DNA from: Polytrichum commune
Lineage: Eukaryota; Streptophyta; Polytrichopsida; Polytrichales; Polytrichaceae
DNA length: 64,000 bases
NCBI GenBank assembly: GCA_950295325.1
Contig: OX485807.1
Coordinates: 13,853,001-13,917,000 of the forward strand
Direction of reading: 5' to 3'
The notes below the pieces were generated by a model. That model was not told the origin of the DNA. It did no database searches and worked only from the letters and a program-made list of their open reading frames with translations. The translations under genes and the position numbers were made by a program. Each line of letters begins with the position of its first letter. Positions within the stretch are counted from its first letter, which is position 1. This document shows positions 1 to 11,300 of this stretch, piece after piece.

Positions 1-1023
1 GTTGATGTTATTAGCCATTTTTTTCATGGTTTTTAGAGATCGTATGAATATCTTAACCAATATCATGGTGAGTATTTTTTGGTTAAATATTCATATAGGT
101 CTCTCGGTCCAATTGTAATATTGAGCTTAGAATAGTTAATAAATGTCGAGGATGCAACCAACTTCTTTAACATGTGTATTCTCTTATGTTTGTACTTAGA
201 TCCACATCTAATCATACACCACTCAAATGTAGATGTTCGATTAAGCAAAATGGGCATGACTTGTGTTAGACTTTGTGGTTTAACTTTCCGTTCGCATTCA
301 TTACCAAAGACTATTGTTGAGCAACTCACAACCAATTGTCTTTATTTGTATAAGATTACACTGCTCAAGAGATCAATTCCAAAATTGCACCCTATGTCTG
401 AGGTGAGTGCGGATTGGGAGAAGGAGGGGTGTCACGAAGTTGCACATAGAAAAGCATGTGAGACCAATGATAGCACGGGTCTAAATCATGGTGGCCAAAT
501 TTTAAAATTTGCATAGAAATATGATGGCATGTATGGATTAGCGTCAATTTAAGTCAAATACACAATAAATTGATAAACGGTGCAGTTTATAAACAAGATA
601 GAGTCTATAAAATAAATACATAGTGTTAATAAGGCCTTGAAAAATGCCTCAAAGTCCCGTTTCATCCACTAATAGGGTGCCATGTTATTCAAGAAATTTA
701 GATAAATAACCCATCTTTGATTAACCCTTGTCCGCACATAGTTTACACAAGTATATAGCTTATGATCCCCCAGGGCATCATGGTCACAATTCTTATGCTT
801 GACATAAAATGGTCATATAGGTCCAACTACCGAGTGTGTTGACCATTAAGCCTAGAATGATCACATGTATTTTGAGGGCGGAGCCTATTTCCAACACCCA
901 CCACGTTACATAGTTCTCTCAGGAGAACCTTGGGAGGGTGGAACCCTAGGTACCACCACCTTATCATAAGGTAGACATCCTTTATTCAATTATTTTTCTT
1001 ATTAGGGCACCCAAATTTGAGTG
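1..1023 (-). repeat. Dispersed repeat fragments (minus orientation)
   Basis: No gene is seen. The stretch contains pieces of an unclassified repeat that recurs through the window. Shared phrases are a 'cgtatgaatatctt' block near 42-57, an 'acttagatccacatc' to 'caccactcaaatgtagatg' block near 197-234, and a 'tggtcatataggtcc' to 'attaagcctagaatg' block near 810-860. The same phrases in the same order appear at 27.5-28.4 kb, and in the opposite orientation at 32.0-32.6 kb. Short reading frames here overlap on both strands and have no recognisable domain. Confidence 0.45.
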
Positions 1024-1026
1024 TTA

Positions 1027-1420
1027 GAGCATCCTCAGTCGGTCTAGGTAAAGCTCACTGCAAACCAAGACCTATCTTGCTTAAAATTGCTCAAAATTTA
1101 GAGGGAGTGCACCAAATCTTGCTTAAAATGGACAGATCCTCCCACACTCCCTCTAAATGTCAAAAATTTGGAGGGAGTGTGGGAGGATCTTTCCATTTTA
1201 AAGCAAGATTTGGTGCACTCCCTCTAAATTTTGAAAATGTGGTGTTTTCAATGAGGGATTTCACCTACGTCAAATTTTTACAATTCTTTTTTCTTGAGAA
1301 ATATCTCACGTTTATTTAGGTGTGCTTCTAATGATGGTAATTTCAGTTTCTAATTTTAGGTCAGTCAAAAGATAGGTTTTGGTTTGCAGTGAGCTTTACC
1401 TAGACCGACTGAGGATGCTC
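1027..1420. mobile_element. PIF/Harbinger-like MITE
   Basis: The element is 394 bp with long terminal inverted repeats. The left end begins GAGCATCCTCAGTCGGTCTA and its reverse complement closes the element; matching continues for about 50 bp through a 'gcaaaccaagacctatct' block. It is flanked by a 3-bp TTA duplication (1024-1026 and 1421-1423), the usual Harbinger target. The interior is also a foldback: a 'ggagggagtg' to 'ggatct' block near 1100-1225 appears in both orientations. There is no transposase, so it is non-autonomous. Confidence 0.85.
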
Positions 1421-1439
1421 TTATGAGGTTTTCGTGTGG

Positions 1440-1745
1440 CTTCAACAACACATGCCAAAAGGCATCACATATTCAGAACATATACACCACATGCTTAAAC
1501 CATGATTCCCATACTAAGCTCAATAAGAATTGAAGAGGGGGGGTCTATATGACCACTTAATGAGCACAAGAATCTTCACTTTGATAATGAATAAAACCAT
1601 TCATACAAACTCCATAATTTATGAGGAAAGTTTCTACAACCTTGATTTGGAATTGCTAATCATCTCGTGTTTCATATCATAGGATAAGTGGGCAAGTGGG
1701 AAAAAGTAACCATTCAAGACCCATCTACCCTACGCTTGATTCTAA
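1440..1745 (+). repeat. Copy of the dispersed repeat family
   Basis: In order it contains 'tatgaccacttaatgagcac', 'cttcactttgataatgaat', 'cattcatac', 'cttgatttgga', 'gctaa.catctcgt', 'tttcatatc' and 'aaaaagtaaccattcaagac'. This is the order of the 209-bp tandem unit at 15.6-17.8 kb. It also carries a short G-run (gggggggtc) where other copies have long poly-C/poly-G. Confidence 0.65.
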
Positions 1746-1769
1746 CAATACACTAAATCACTCCGTGTG

Positions 1770-2122
1770 CCCTGGGCTAGATCACATCGTCATTCGGGTG
1801 GGCCCCGCCCCTCCCTCACTGCCCGGTCTTCCTGCCTGCACATGTGTGGGAACTCTTCCTTGTTGGGAACCAATGTGACAATACCCGGTCAAAATTGCGT
1901 ATATTCAAGTTGACATCACTTTCATTATTCCCAAGCTGGGTATTGACATGGTGGAGTTCATTCACATGTCAAAGGAGCTTTATGGCTTAAGTGACTGGGT
2001 ATTGTCACATTCGATACCAACAAGGAGGAGTTTCCATGTAGGCACGGGCAGGAAGACCGGACAATGAAGGAGGCGTGGGAGGGGCGGGCCCAACCGAATG
2101 ACAATGTGATCTAGCCCAGGGC
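1770..2122. mobile_element. Mutator-like MITE, copy 1
   Basis: The element is 353 bp with terminal inverted repeats of more than 100 bp. The left end starts CCCTGGGCTAGATCACAT and the right end is its reverse complement, followed by one extra C. Within each arm are a GC-rich 'cccgcccctccctc' block and a 'ggtattgtcaca' block. The flanks are 10-bp near-duplicates (1760-1769 and 2123-2132, two mismatches). Long inverted repeats with 9-11 bp target duplications are typical of Mutator-type elements. No coding capacity is seen. Confidence 0.75.
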
Positions 2123-2137
2123 ACTCCATGTACTATT

Positions 2138-2608
2138 CTCCCTCTTAAATATGACACGTTTGGGAAACCCAAAAAAGTCGTGTTATCGAGGTGTCATCTT
2201 CTCATAAAACAAAATGACAAATGGCGTAAAGTTGTTGTATTATCGAGGGAATACGAAAACATAAGTAATATGAGCTTGAAATACATATACAACGAGTTTT
2301 CGCAATATAGATGGTATGAAATAATAATCTATAACTCCAAACAAATACAAATATTCTCAAGAACTCTTGAAATAGAAATCCAAAGCTCTATGGTGTTGTA
2401 GGCCACTCTGACCCTAACCGTGTCCATTATACGCTAGTAACCCTAATGATCATTAAGTTCCCAAGTAGTTCCCCAGTGAAAATGGATGTATTTTAAATGT
2501 ACATAACATAGATGAAAAGAATTTTAGCATGAAGTACCTCTTGAACATGACAAAACGGAGATTCTAAATGTCGCATTATTGAGTGTCGTGGTTGTATAAA
2601 AGAGGGAG
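2138..2608. mobile_element. Possible Stowaway-like inverted-repeat element
   Basis: The left end reads CTCCCTCTTAAATATGACAC. The right end reads GTATAAAAGAGGGAG, giving a short inverted match around CTCCCTCTT. Inside, the phrase 'tatcgaggg' or a close variant occurs several times and once more just outside the right end. A TA duplication typical of Stowaway is not clean here, so the assignment is tentative. Confidence 0.35.
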
Positions 2609-2932
2609 TTTTGAGCCTAAAAAGTTGGGTCTTGCAAAAATGTGTTGTAATATCGAGGGTGTCGTATAAACGAGTGTTTGTATTAACAAGGTTTCGGTTT
2701 GACTCCGGCCGGCACCGGGAATCCCTCTTGGTATTGCAGGCTCCACCGACAGACCGCCTACCTTATTATTTCCTGGGGCCTTGGAACCATATTAAAGCAC
2801 AATTAAAATAGAGTCTTGGAACCAAATTAAAGCACAATCAGAACAAAGTTTTGGAGCCAAATTAAGCACAATTTTTAAATGAAGTTTATTGACAAACCCG
2901 CCACCAGAGTTCGCGAAGTTTTTGAAGCCTTA

Positions 2933-3522
2933 GGGCCACTTCACACATGAGCCAAGAGCCGTGACCTTGTAATGGTGAGGACCCTTGACTCTCATCCAAA
3001 GGCCGTACCATGGGTGTTGGGAAAGCCATTTTATGTAGTCTTGGGCCCTCAAGCATAGTGTGAAGTGAGAATGAACCATGTTGCGGGACCATTGCATATT
3101 TTGTTGGCGGAAAAAGAGGGGAGGATTTGGTTTAATATAATATGTCTCCAAATTTATCAATTTAAGATAACTACTTGGTGGTGTTTGTCTGTCCTGGAAT
3201 CTATCTTGGAATCTGCCATGCAGTCTGTCCTGAAATCTGTCCTGCTGGGAAAAATATTAAAAAAGTCATGGTCTCCCGGAATTTGCGTCAAGCCCACCTC
3301 TTGGAGGTGGGTCTGACGCAAATTCCGGTAGACCATGCACCCTTATCCACAACTAGCCATGTAGGACTCCATGTAGACTTTTCATCCACGAACTTTTCTT
3401 TGGGCCTTTAGGCCTTCACCTCCTAGTGTGAAGTGAACTTGGACGGTCTCCGCCTTTTCGACCAATGAGAGCTCTTACATTGCCATGGTCAAGGGCCTTC
3501 AGCCTTGTGTGTAAAGTGGCCC
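2933..3522. mobile_element. PIF/Harbinger-like MITE family G, copy 1
   Basis: The terminal inverted repeats begin GGGCCACTTCACACATGAGC on the left, with the reverse complement 'gtgtgtaaagtggccc' on the right. They are flanked by TTA on both sides (2930-2932 and 3523-3525). An internal palindrome at 3267-3337 pairs a 'ggaatttgcgtcaagccc' arm with its complement. A second copy of the same family lies at 62965-63411. Confidence 0.8.
3267..3337. repeat. Long perfect hairpin inside a MITE
   Basis: A left arm 'catggtctcccggaatttgc' is matched by 'gcaaattccggtagaccatg'. The loop region 'cacctcttggaggtg' is also self-complementary. The whole can fold into a nearly continuous stem of about 30 bp. Confidence 0.8.
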
Positions 3523-3525
3523 TTA

Positions 3526-4310
3526 GTGGCTAATTGCCGGTAGTTGCTACGAAGGGTCGGATTTTTTCCAATTTACATCGGCAAGAGCCGGTCTTTTGTA
3601 AAATCAATTGGCCAATTGCCTATATTTTCATATTTTCATTGGCCAATATCCGATTAAATGGAATTCATATTGGCACTAATTGTTTAAAAAATGTATGAAA
3701 AGTCATTAGAAATCATTTCTTAGTACAAAATCTTGAATAAGTGAAAAGAAAGGCATGTTCAAAACTTTAAATTTGAAGAGTTAATATCCTTGGCAGGAAT
3801 TGAACCTAGCAATGCCTTCACTGCTTGAAGGCCAAGGGTCCCCCAATTCTTCATAGAAGCAATTGGATTTGGTCATGGAAAGGTTGCATAATTCAAAAAG
3901 TTTAAGGTTTAGGGTACTTCCTCAAGTGCATCATCAGATGCCCCAAACAAATAGCGCTCAAGATGCTTCCGGCTGAAATCCAGTAACTCACAAGAAGAAT
4001 CGGCTACATTTCCAGGACATTTTCTGGTCCATCGACTAATTGCCGGAGGATTGAAATTACAGTCATATTGCCATCCGATGGTTGGAAATTTGGACTGGCC
4101 ATGAGGGGAAATCCATTGGCTGATGATGAACTAGCCGTCGGTTTTCCCCGAACATAGCCCGCCACCCAACCGGGGCCAACGAAAACCATCATGAGGTGTC
4201 CGGGTAGATTTGTGGTCAAAATCCTAGTGTTTCCAAGTCCAATTGGTTACATGTTGTGATTTTTTTGATTTTTTTGGAAGTTTTGAACTTCAACCGGTTC
4301 ATTTTGAAAC
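3526..4310. other. Unassigned spacer with tRNA-like B-box fragment
   Basis: No gene is seen. On the minus strand around 3792-3830 there is a 'ctaggttcaattcctgcc' phrase resembling the T-arm/B box of a tRNA, with a 'ccttggccttcaagcag' stretch upstream of it. A full cloverleaf cannot be drawn, so this is at most a remnant of a tRNA-derived SINE. Confidence 0.3.
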
Positions 4311-4312
4311 TA

Positions 4313-4485
4313 CATTGATTATCCCAATTAGTGCATGTTACTTATACGGAGTTACGCAATGCTATAACTATTTGATGAGAACGTAATATTTTACCAAGCA
4401 AAGTCATTCATGTTCTATAATGTCCGAGACGTTATAGCATTGCATAACTTTGAATGCTAACACGCACTAATCGGGATCATCACTC
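4313..4485. mobile_element. TA-target foldback MITE family T, copy 1
   Basis: The element is 173 bp and almost fully palindromic. The left end 'cattgattatcccaattagt' faces 'cactaatcgggatcatcact'. The inner arm 'gttacgcaatgctataac' faces 'gttatagcattgcataac'. It is flanked by TA on both sides (4311-4312 and 4486-4487), as expected for Tc1/mariner-type MITEs. Related copies lie at 5170, 8009 and 10545. Confidence 0.75.
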
Positions 4486-5169
4486 TAGCAGTTGGTTCTC
4501 CCTGTTCATTGTCATCATGTTGTAAGTTAACAGAACTTCTCACAACTAAAATGTGGAATTTTGAGTTAATGTAACTATGAAATAGTATTATAGCCGCCAC
4601 GTAGTTAAGGTTGCAACATCTATAACCGATAAAATATGAGAATTTGCATATGTTTAGGAGGAGAAATAGTGGGGAATTGTTTTTCTTGCAAAGAGAAACG
4701 ATTTCTAAGGAGACTACAAAAAATTAATTAAAACATCTTCATGAATTTGGAAATTGATATAAATTTTGAAGCGGTAAAGTTACGGTAACACATGGTCGAT
4801 CTATAAGTTATCCCATAACCGCTCATCTAAATGCTAATGCTTGGCTGCAACAATTGTAAAAACTCTTATGAGGGTAATCAATTAGAAGCTGACACCACAT
4901 AACCCTTACCTCCGTTCGCCTAAAACATGTAGATCATATCCATGTCGGCATTACATGACCCTAGTGAGTGGTTTAACAAACATAGTCGACTACAGATGCC
5001 TTGACCTTAAACCCCACAAATGGTGGTTTCTTTGTTGTTGAAGCATGGTATATGGTAGACATAACCATTTCCAATATCCACCCCAAACTCTATTCATAGA
5101 GTCCCCTAAAGCCGTGAAGTTTCACACGTGTGGCCGTCATTCTATAATTCGGGATGTTGGAAATAGGTA

Positions 5170-5385
5170 CCATGTATATTCCAATTAGTGTGTGTTATTA
5201 TTTGGAGTTACACAATGCAATGAAGTTTTACTTAGGAGTTCAAATTTCACTAATGAAAGTTCAACAAGTTGTTCAGATATTATAGAAGACAAATGATTTT
5301 GCTTGATAAAATATTACATTCTCATTAAATAATCATAGCATCGCGTGACTCCAAATAGTAACACGCACTAATGGGATAATCAGTG
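5170..5385. mobile_element. TA-target foldback MITE family T, copy 2
   Basis: The outer arms are 'attccaattagtgtgtgtta' and 'aacacgcactaatgggataa'. The inner arms are 'tatttggagttacacaatgc' and 'catcgcgtgactccaaata'. The 'gatgagaacgtaatatttta' block of copy 1 recurs here in opposite orientation as 'taaaatattacattctcatt'. TA flanks lie at 5168-5169 and 5386-5387. Confidence 0.7.
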
Positions 5386-5387
5386 TA

Positions 5388-6520
5388 GTCACCAAGTGAG
5401 AGAGGAAATATAGTTGTTGAGGAGTTTAGTGTGATGGAAAAAGTGAGTCAAAGAGAGACGAATTTGGGTCTCTTGAAGAAGGCACTTTGTATACTCAAGT
5501 TTTTGTCTACCAATTATCACAAATAGGTCATCTTGAGTTGTGATTATGGGTTGGGAGAGAATTATGCCTTTGAAGAATTGTTATAATTCATTACTTCAAA
5601 AGAAATTGTGATTTTTTGGTTTAAAATTCATGTTATCAATTTGTAGGCATGTAAAAAATCACTCCATGATCGCACGTGTACCACACTTTAGCAAAATTGC
5701 TAAAGTCATCAGAAATGGGTATGTCTACCTCAACAGTACAAACAAATTAACCATCCCAGTGCATCAAGAGACCGCACGAAACAGTCCTAATATTGTTGGC
5801 CACATAGTTTTTTCTAGAGCCCACACTGATTCTCATAATAAGAATTATGTGGTCACATTAACTTTCAATCCACACTAAATTTCTAGTAGAAAATTAATAT
5901 GGACCACATTAATTTATTTTCTTAAAAAAATTTAATGCGAGTAATTATTTTAGTTTGTGCTATTTTTTTCCTATAATTAATATTCAATGTGTTAGTCGAC
6001 AATCTTCACAAGACTTAGGGGAAGAACCAAAGATCTCACACCCACATTACATTCACCCTGAATAGAAAATTAGTGTTGCCCAAGCTAATTATTTTCATGC
6101 TAATTTTTCAACTACGCGAATAGGACTAATTAGCGTAACTTACAAACAAGCTATTGCCAAAAGAAATCAAAATTTTAAAATGAAGAAGTGTTTTTCTTTA
6201 AGAAATAAACAGGGGTATGGGGGAGGTGCCTTGACTTTAACGGCTCAACTTTAATAGGCATAGGACTACACTACACCACACCAATTACGGTAAATGTTCC
6301 GGCCTCATTATTGAACACAAAGTGTAGCAGGGTTTAAAATGTTGGTCCATGCAATTTACTAATTGGAAATATTTAATATTATAGGTCCACGTTGTACATT
6401 ATAATTTTCCTATTGGGTTGCAAATAGTTTGTATCTAAAAAGGATTCCAACTTCACTAAAAGAGCTAGGAATATCATAGGGGGCATGACAAGTGTAACTA
6501 AGGTTGCAGACTACATCTTG
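5388..6520. other. Unassigned AT-rich spacer
   Basis: No gene is recognised. A short local inverted repeat ('tgtggtcacattaa' against 'ttaatatggaccaca') lies near 5850-5915. The 82-codon reading frame starting at 5630 has no recognisable domain and no supporting context. Confidence 0.4.
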
Positions 6521-6530
6521 CCCCAGGCTA

Positions 6531-6875
6531 GATCACATCTTCATTCAATTAGGCCATGCCCCTCTCTCGCCTCTTTCACTATCTGGTCTTCCTTCCCGCA
6601 CCTGTATGGGAACTCCTACCCGTTGGGAACCAATGTGACAATACCCAATCACTTAAGTCATTAAGCTCCTTTGGCATGCGAAGGAACTCCATCAATTAAC
6701 TTGGGAATAATGAAAGTGATGTCAACTTGAACATTTGTAAATTTGAACGGGTATTGTCACATTGATTTCCAACGAGGAAGAGTTCCCAGGCATATGTGGG
6801 CAGGAAGACCGAGCAGTGAAGGAGGCGTGGGAGGGGCGGGGCCCAGCCGAATGACGATGTGTTCTAGCCTGGGGC
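6531..6875. mobile_element. Mutator-like MITE, copy 2
   Basis: This is a relative of the element at 1770-2122, with its centre inverted relative to that copy. The ends are CCCCAGGCTAGATCACATCT and its imperfect complement closing with GGGGC. The flanking 10-bp duplication CTACATCTTG is perfect (6521-6530 and 6876-6885). This sets the target-site length for the family at 10 bp. Confidence 0.85.
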
Positions 6876-6885
6876 CTACATCTTG

Positions 6886-7396
6886 CACTCCTAGTACTGT
6901 GGTCCACTATATTTTTGACACATCATCATAATGTTGGTCAATGTAACTTTTTTTGACCCATGTCATTTTTGAGTCCATGGTATCGTATGTTCACTAAGAA
7001 TTTGCTTGGGTAGGTCACTTAGTGCATTTTCAAAATGATGTGCAACCCCGTAATACAGGATGGATTCAATTTATTTGACATAAATTTTTTAAAAGACTTC
7101 CACATAATTTAGAGGCCATGAAAAGTGTATTATCCCATTACAAGTAATGTAGATAGACTTTAATTGTGGACCATTCAATTTTTTATTATTAATATAGGAG
7201 TTCAAGATAAGGACCCTAGGATTTATGTCAATTAGGCATAATTCTGCATACATGCTTCATGATATTTGGATGAAAATTGCAACATCATATTCCCAAAAAG
7301 GATAGGAATTTCCGTTTGTTACTGGTCATCTTCCTCGTCCGCAATCCTGCACTCTTGTTTGCCAACACCTAGGGTTTCAGTTTCACTTTGTTGAGA
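6886..7396. other. Unassigned AT-rich spacer
   Basis: Nothing beyond simple AT-rich sequence is recognised. No long reading frame and no convincing repeat ends are present. Confidence 0.4.
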
Positions 7397-7777
7397 CCAC
7401 ACTAAATATGATATTTAGTGTCACCAATTCTAATTGTCTTGATCAATACTAATTGTAAAATTGTGGTATCGTGTCACCAACACTAAATGTTAACCCAACA
7501 CTATTTATCATCCCTTGTAACAAATTTGGGGGTTTATAGATTTACAGTGTTGCAATTATTGTCATTCACCAAGTGATATTTCATCCAAATTTCGTTCGTC
7601 CATGAAAATATTACATCACAAGTTGTTGACAAGAGAGAATAGGGTTTTGGCCAATGGATGAACTCATCCATCATCGATGACAATATTTTGTTCACGTATT
7701 CATAAGAAGTGTCATCCGAAAAAGTTACCATAATGACATTAAATATTGTAAGACACTAAATTTCATATTTAGTGTGG
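7397..7777. mobile_element. Foldback element with 27-bp inverted ends
   Basis: The left end 'ccacactaaatatgatattt' plus 'agtgtc' is mirrored at the right as 'gacactaa' plus 'atttagtgtgg', with a few mismatches. Each arm contains its own small palindrome ('cactaaat...atttagtg'). The 'atttagtgtcac' motif is shared with the family T copy at 8009. Target duplications are not clear. Confidence 0.5.
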
Positions 7778-8008
7778 TGTTCTTTGGTTTTTTTCTCTAT
7801 TTTTTTTTTAAGGTTTACAAAACAAGGGAAGCAGAGAGAAGTATATAGGTTAACAACACATTGTGGGATGGGTCTAGAATACCATGGAGTGGGTGTTGTG
7901 TTTATGAACACAAGTTCATTATTGTTGTGTTTCCACCCTAAGCCTCTTTTTGTGATGCATGATGTTATTGTGATATTATACCCTAGCAAATTTGCATACT
8001 TGTAAGTA

Positions 8009-8225
8009 CACTAAGTGTGATATTTAGTGTCACTTACTATTTGGAATTACGCAATGTATATCTATTTATTTAATATCTCATATTTTCACCAACAAATGTT
8101 AAATTGATTGTTTAAACACTATAGAACATCAAAAACTTTACTTGGTAAAAAATTACATCAATGTTAAAAAGACATAGCACCGTGTAAATCCAAATAGTAA
8201 GTGACACTAAACATCATAAATAGTG
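8009..8225. mobile_element. TA-target foldback MITE family T, diverged copy 3
   Basis: The arms are 'tttagtgtcacttactattt' and 'aaatagtaagtgacactaaa'. The inner 'ggaattacgcaatg' block matches copies 1 and 2. TA flanks lie at 8007-8008 and 8226-8227. The outermost bases differ from copies 1 and 2, so it represents a subfamily. Confidence 0.6.
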
Positions 8226-8227
8226 TA

Positions 8228-9263
8228 GTTCTTAAATTATGCTTAATTTCTTGTTGCAAATCTTTCATGTTATGCTCTTGGAATGATTTCGTTCATGTTG
8301 TCATAGTTGTGTCTTTCTAAAGTGTTGCATTTGTATAGTTTACCAATGGTGTCATATGAATCAACCTTTTTATTGCCATGGGTTTTCTTTTTGCGCCACT
8401 TTTCCAATGTATATGCTTTTGAATTTTTTTTAATTACAAAAAATCTAGACTACCAAAAAATGCAATAACATTTGCAACATAACTAATGATGGGATGGAAT
8501 AAAATAAGTCCATTTTGAGAATTAAGTAATTTTAGGGAGCTTGTAAATCATGTTGTCAAGGTAAATAGCCCTCACACAAATACTCATCAGACGCACGTGG
8601 TGCACAAAATCCCTATAGAGTAACCTATCCAAGGGAATTTGGAATTGATGTTTCCTTAACATAGCATGAAATACTATGGGTTGGGAATTATATGAGTAGT
8701 ATAATATGAATGTTATACTATATACACCATTATATAAGAAAGCATACCTTTCACACCTTCACTACAAGCTAAAAGTTAGTGTATATAGTTAGGGTTCCCA
8801 TGGTAAACACACATTATTTACCATAACATTGTAGTGAAAAAATAGTTTGGAACTTCTTTAAACCGTAAAGTATTATTGCATCAAAAAGAATAAGAATAAG
8901 GTCATGACCAAATAACCACTTTGAACCAATAAGAAATGTTGTTTCAATTATTCAAAGCTATAAAGGTGCCCAAAATCGGTTGGTTGTAAGGCTTGAGAGC
9001 ATAGTGCAAGGGATACTTTGAATCAGTGGAAAGCAAGGGTTGTGAATTGCAATGGCCTAGACTTCAAGTGAAGGTAACTAGACCTTCATAACATTACTCA
9101 TTGTACAACTCCCATTTCATGGGTTTTGGGAATATGATAGTGAGATGCTTGAAAAGTTGCATAGGGAGACTTAGATTCATATTGATCTCCCAACATCTCT
9201 CACATAATAATATTTTGAGGGTCCATGTTGATGAGTAATGTTATGTTCAAATTGAATCATCAC
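8228..9263. other. Unassigned AT-rich spacer
   Basis: No gene, RNA gene or repeat end is recognised. Short reading frames are not supported by any domain. Confidence 0.4.
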
Positions 9264-9271
9264 GCGCATTT

Positions 9272-9777
9272 CCCAGGGAGTGCACTGTTCAAGTACTGTA
9301 TTTATACACGTGGGTGCACAAAAGGGGTATTATTTAAAACAAGCATGTACAAAATGTACGTACAAGAGACATATTGCTATTAAGCAAGAAGTAGATATAC
9401 ATGAGGCTATAGAAAAATATATGTAAAGTACGCATTTACGCGTTTACGCGTTCAAGTCAAACCTGGACCAAGAATCATGTGTTTTTTCATCCACTAAGTA
9501 ACGACTTTATAACTAAAAATCCATGATTTGATATTATACATATAATAGGGCCATATTTTTGCATTTCCAAACATTTGTACACATGTTATATACAATTTCT
9601 GTATTTGTTTTTGGACCCTTGTGTATGTATGGAAATGTATTTTGAAGCAATGAGATTTGTAAGTATATTGCTTGATTTTAGCAAAAATAAAATGTATACA
9701 GGGGTATTTTAATAAGGGGCATGCACGCACGTGATGCTTGGTTTTAATGAATAGTGCACTCCCTGAGGCGCATTTGG
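9272..9777. mobile_element. hAT-like non-autonomous element
   Basis: The ends are 'cccagggagtgcactgttca' and, at the right in reverse complement, 'ctcagggagtgcactattca' (18 of 20 match). They are flanked by a perfect 8-bp duplication GCGCATTT (9264-9271 and 9778-9785). An 8-bp target duplication with a CAGGG-type terminus is characteristic of hAT transposons. Both arms also share 'cacgtg...gtgca' and 'ggggtatt' blocks. No transposase is present. Confidence 0.8.
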
Positions 9778-9785
9778 TATTATAA

Positions 9786-10544
9786 GCACCTTCACCTTCC
9801 ATTTCCTTTGCAAGTTCGAGCATGTGCTCAAGCTTGCAAAGGATCAGGCTAGCGCATGGCATCTTTTAAGGCTTGTAAGCGGATTGTCTATTTGTTTCAC
9901 TCAAGAGATGGCATGCACTTATCTTTTGATTTCATGATTCTAGTTATTCAAACTTTTGTGCATCCACGATGCATCATACTAATGCATTTACAAATGGATG
10001 AGTTGACTACATTGAGCATCACGGTGATGCTCAATGTTAGTGTACACAAAGCAACTCAAAATCTACCACTGAAGTTGGTACAAAAGCTAAAACATTTGGT
10101 CTATGAAGTGTATAGATTGCTAGCACATAAAGGTATACAATTGCCCAAAGTCTTGAGCATATCCTTGATTTCGAATCCAAATTCAATGATCTAGGATCCC
10201 CTAGTTGTTTTTCATTTTATACAACACCTATGATTCATGGTTCATTACGATCAAATTGTAAGTCATTATCCTTTTTTGAAGCCCTACATCATTTATAAAG
10301 GTAGACTATACATATATAGGATGCTTGGTTAACCTTTTCCATTTATAAAGTTAACCTCACATGGATAAATGACACCTATGGCATTTCTATATACGTGTAC
10401 GTATCTCTAACCTAGTCACAATTGAAGTACATCTTTGCTTCCCTTCCAGTTACCTATCATATAATCCATATTCGTATAATAACCTTATAAGCCTTGATTT
10501 TTACTTCCCGATAACTTTTGTATGAAGTTACATCTATGTGCTTA
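9786..10544. other. Unassigned spacer
   Basis: A 112-codon reading frame on the plus strand (9856-10194) is open. It has no recognisable domain, no homologous copy in the window and no splice-site context, so I do not call it a gene. Confidence 0.35.
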
Positions 10545-10955
10545 CCACACTAATTATCCCAATTAGTGAGGGACGGCTAATAGTGTGTGTGAAAAATTAG
10601 TGAAGGGTGATACTACATTTCTTCACACTATGAAACGAGTGCCACCAAAAGGTCTAGGAAGCACGGTTCATCTCAACACTATTCACAAAAATATTGTTCA
10701 TAGCAACACTATTCACTAAACAGACCAACATTATTCATTGACAAACATGCGTTTGCATATAAATTGTCTTTGTTGCTCTACAATCATGATAGAGCACGCA
10801 TGAATTTTTTTCTTGAAACATATGGCAAATGAGCATGTAGTCGTGAATTTAGTATCACTTGGTAAAAAAAATTAGTCCTCACTAGTTTTGTGACTTGGCA
10901 AAATAGTGTGTGTTTCGGGAATTTTTACCACACACACTAATTGGGATAATCAATG
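10545..10955. mobile_element. Foldback MITE related to family T, copy 4
   Basis: The outer arms 'ctaattatcccaattagtg' and 'cactaattgggataatcaat' face each other, and an inner 'tagtgtgtgtg' block faces 'cacacacacta'. TA follows the right end (10956-10957). A TA at 10543-10544 is a possible left flank, but it needs two extra bases. The interior ('caacactattcac' repeated near 10675-10740) differs from copies 1-3. Confidence 0.5.
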
Positions 10956-11104
10956 TACTTTATTCATGTAATGCAACATTCTCTTAACAAACATGCTTAA
11001 TAAAATGGAAATGGAGAAAATGGAGGCACTGACAACTGACATTAACTTCAGTTTGCTTCTTTATGACTTTTGCTCCCTTACAATATCCTTACACCTCTCT
11101 CTAA

Positions 11105-11300
11105 CCCAGGAAGTGCACTAGATTTTCGTACATGTAGCACGTGGGTGCATAGAAGAGGTATTAATTGTGACTATGGTTTACAAAACATACATAGGGCCGG
11201 GGTACTAAGTTTATTGGAATACATATATATTATTATGCTCTACAGAAATTTGGACCCGTACGTAAATTTACAACCATGGCATACGTATATAGAAGATTAG
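11105..11300. mobile_element. Truncated left end of the hAT-like family
   Basis: It begins 'cccaggaagtgcacta' and continues with 'cacgtgggtgca', 'gaggtatta' and 'acgta' blocks in the order of the left arm of the 9272 element. No matching right end is found, so it is a fragment. Confidence 0.5.

Noticed and set aside
3792-3830. Possible tRNA gene on the minus strand
   Set aside because: Only a T-arm-like phrase is present. The T stem has a mismatch and no acceptor or D arm can be drawn.
9494-9862. 122-codon minus-strand reading frame
   Set aside because: It overlaps the right half of the hAT-like element and its termini, so it is a by-product of that sequence.
9856-10194. 112-codon plus-strand reading frame
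   Set aside because: It has no domain, no second copy and no splice context, and the length is within chance for AT-rich DNA.
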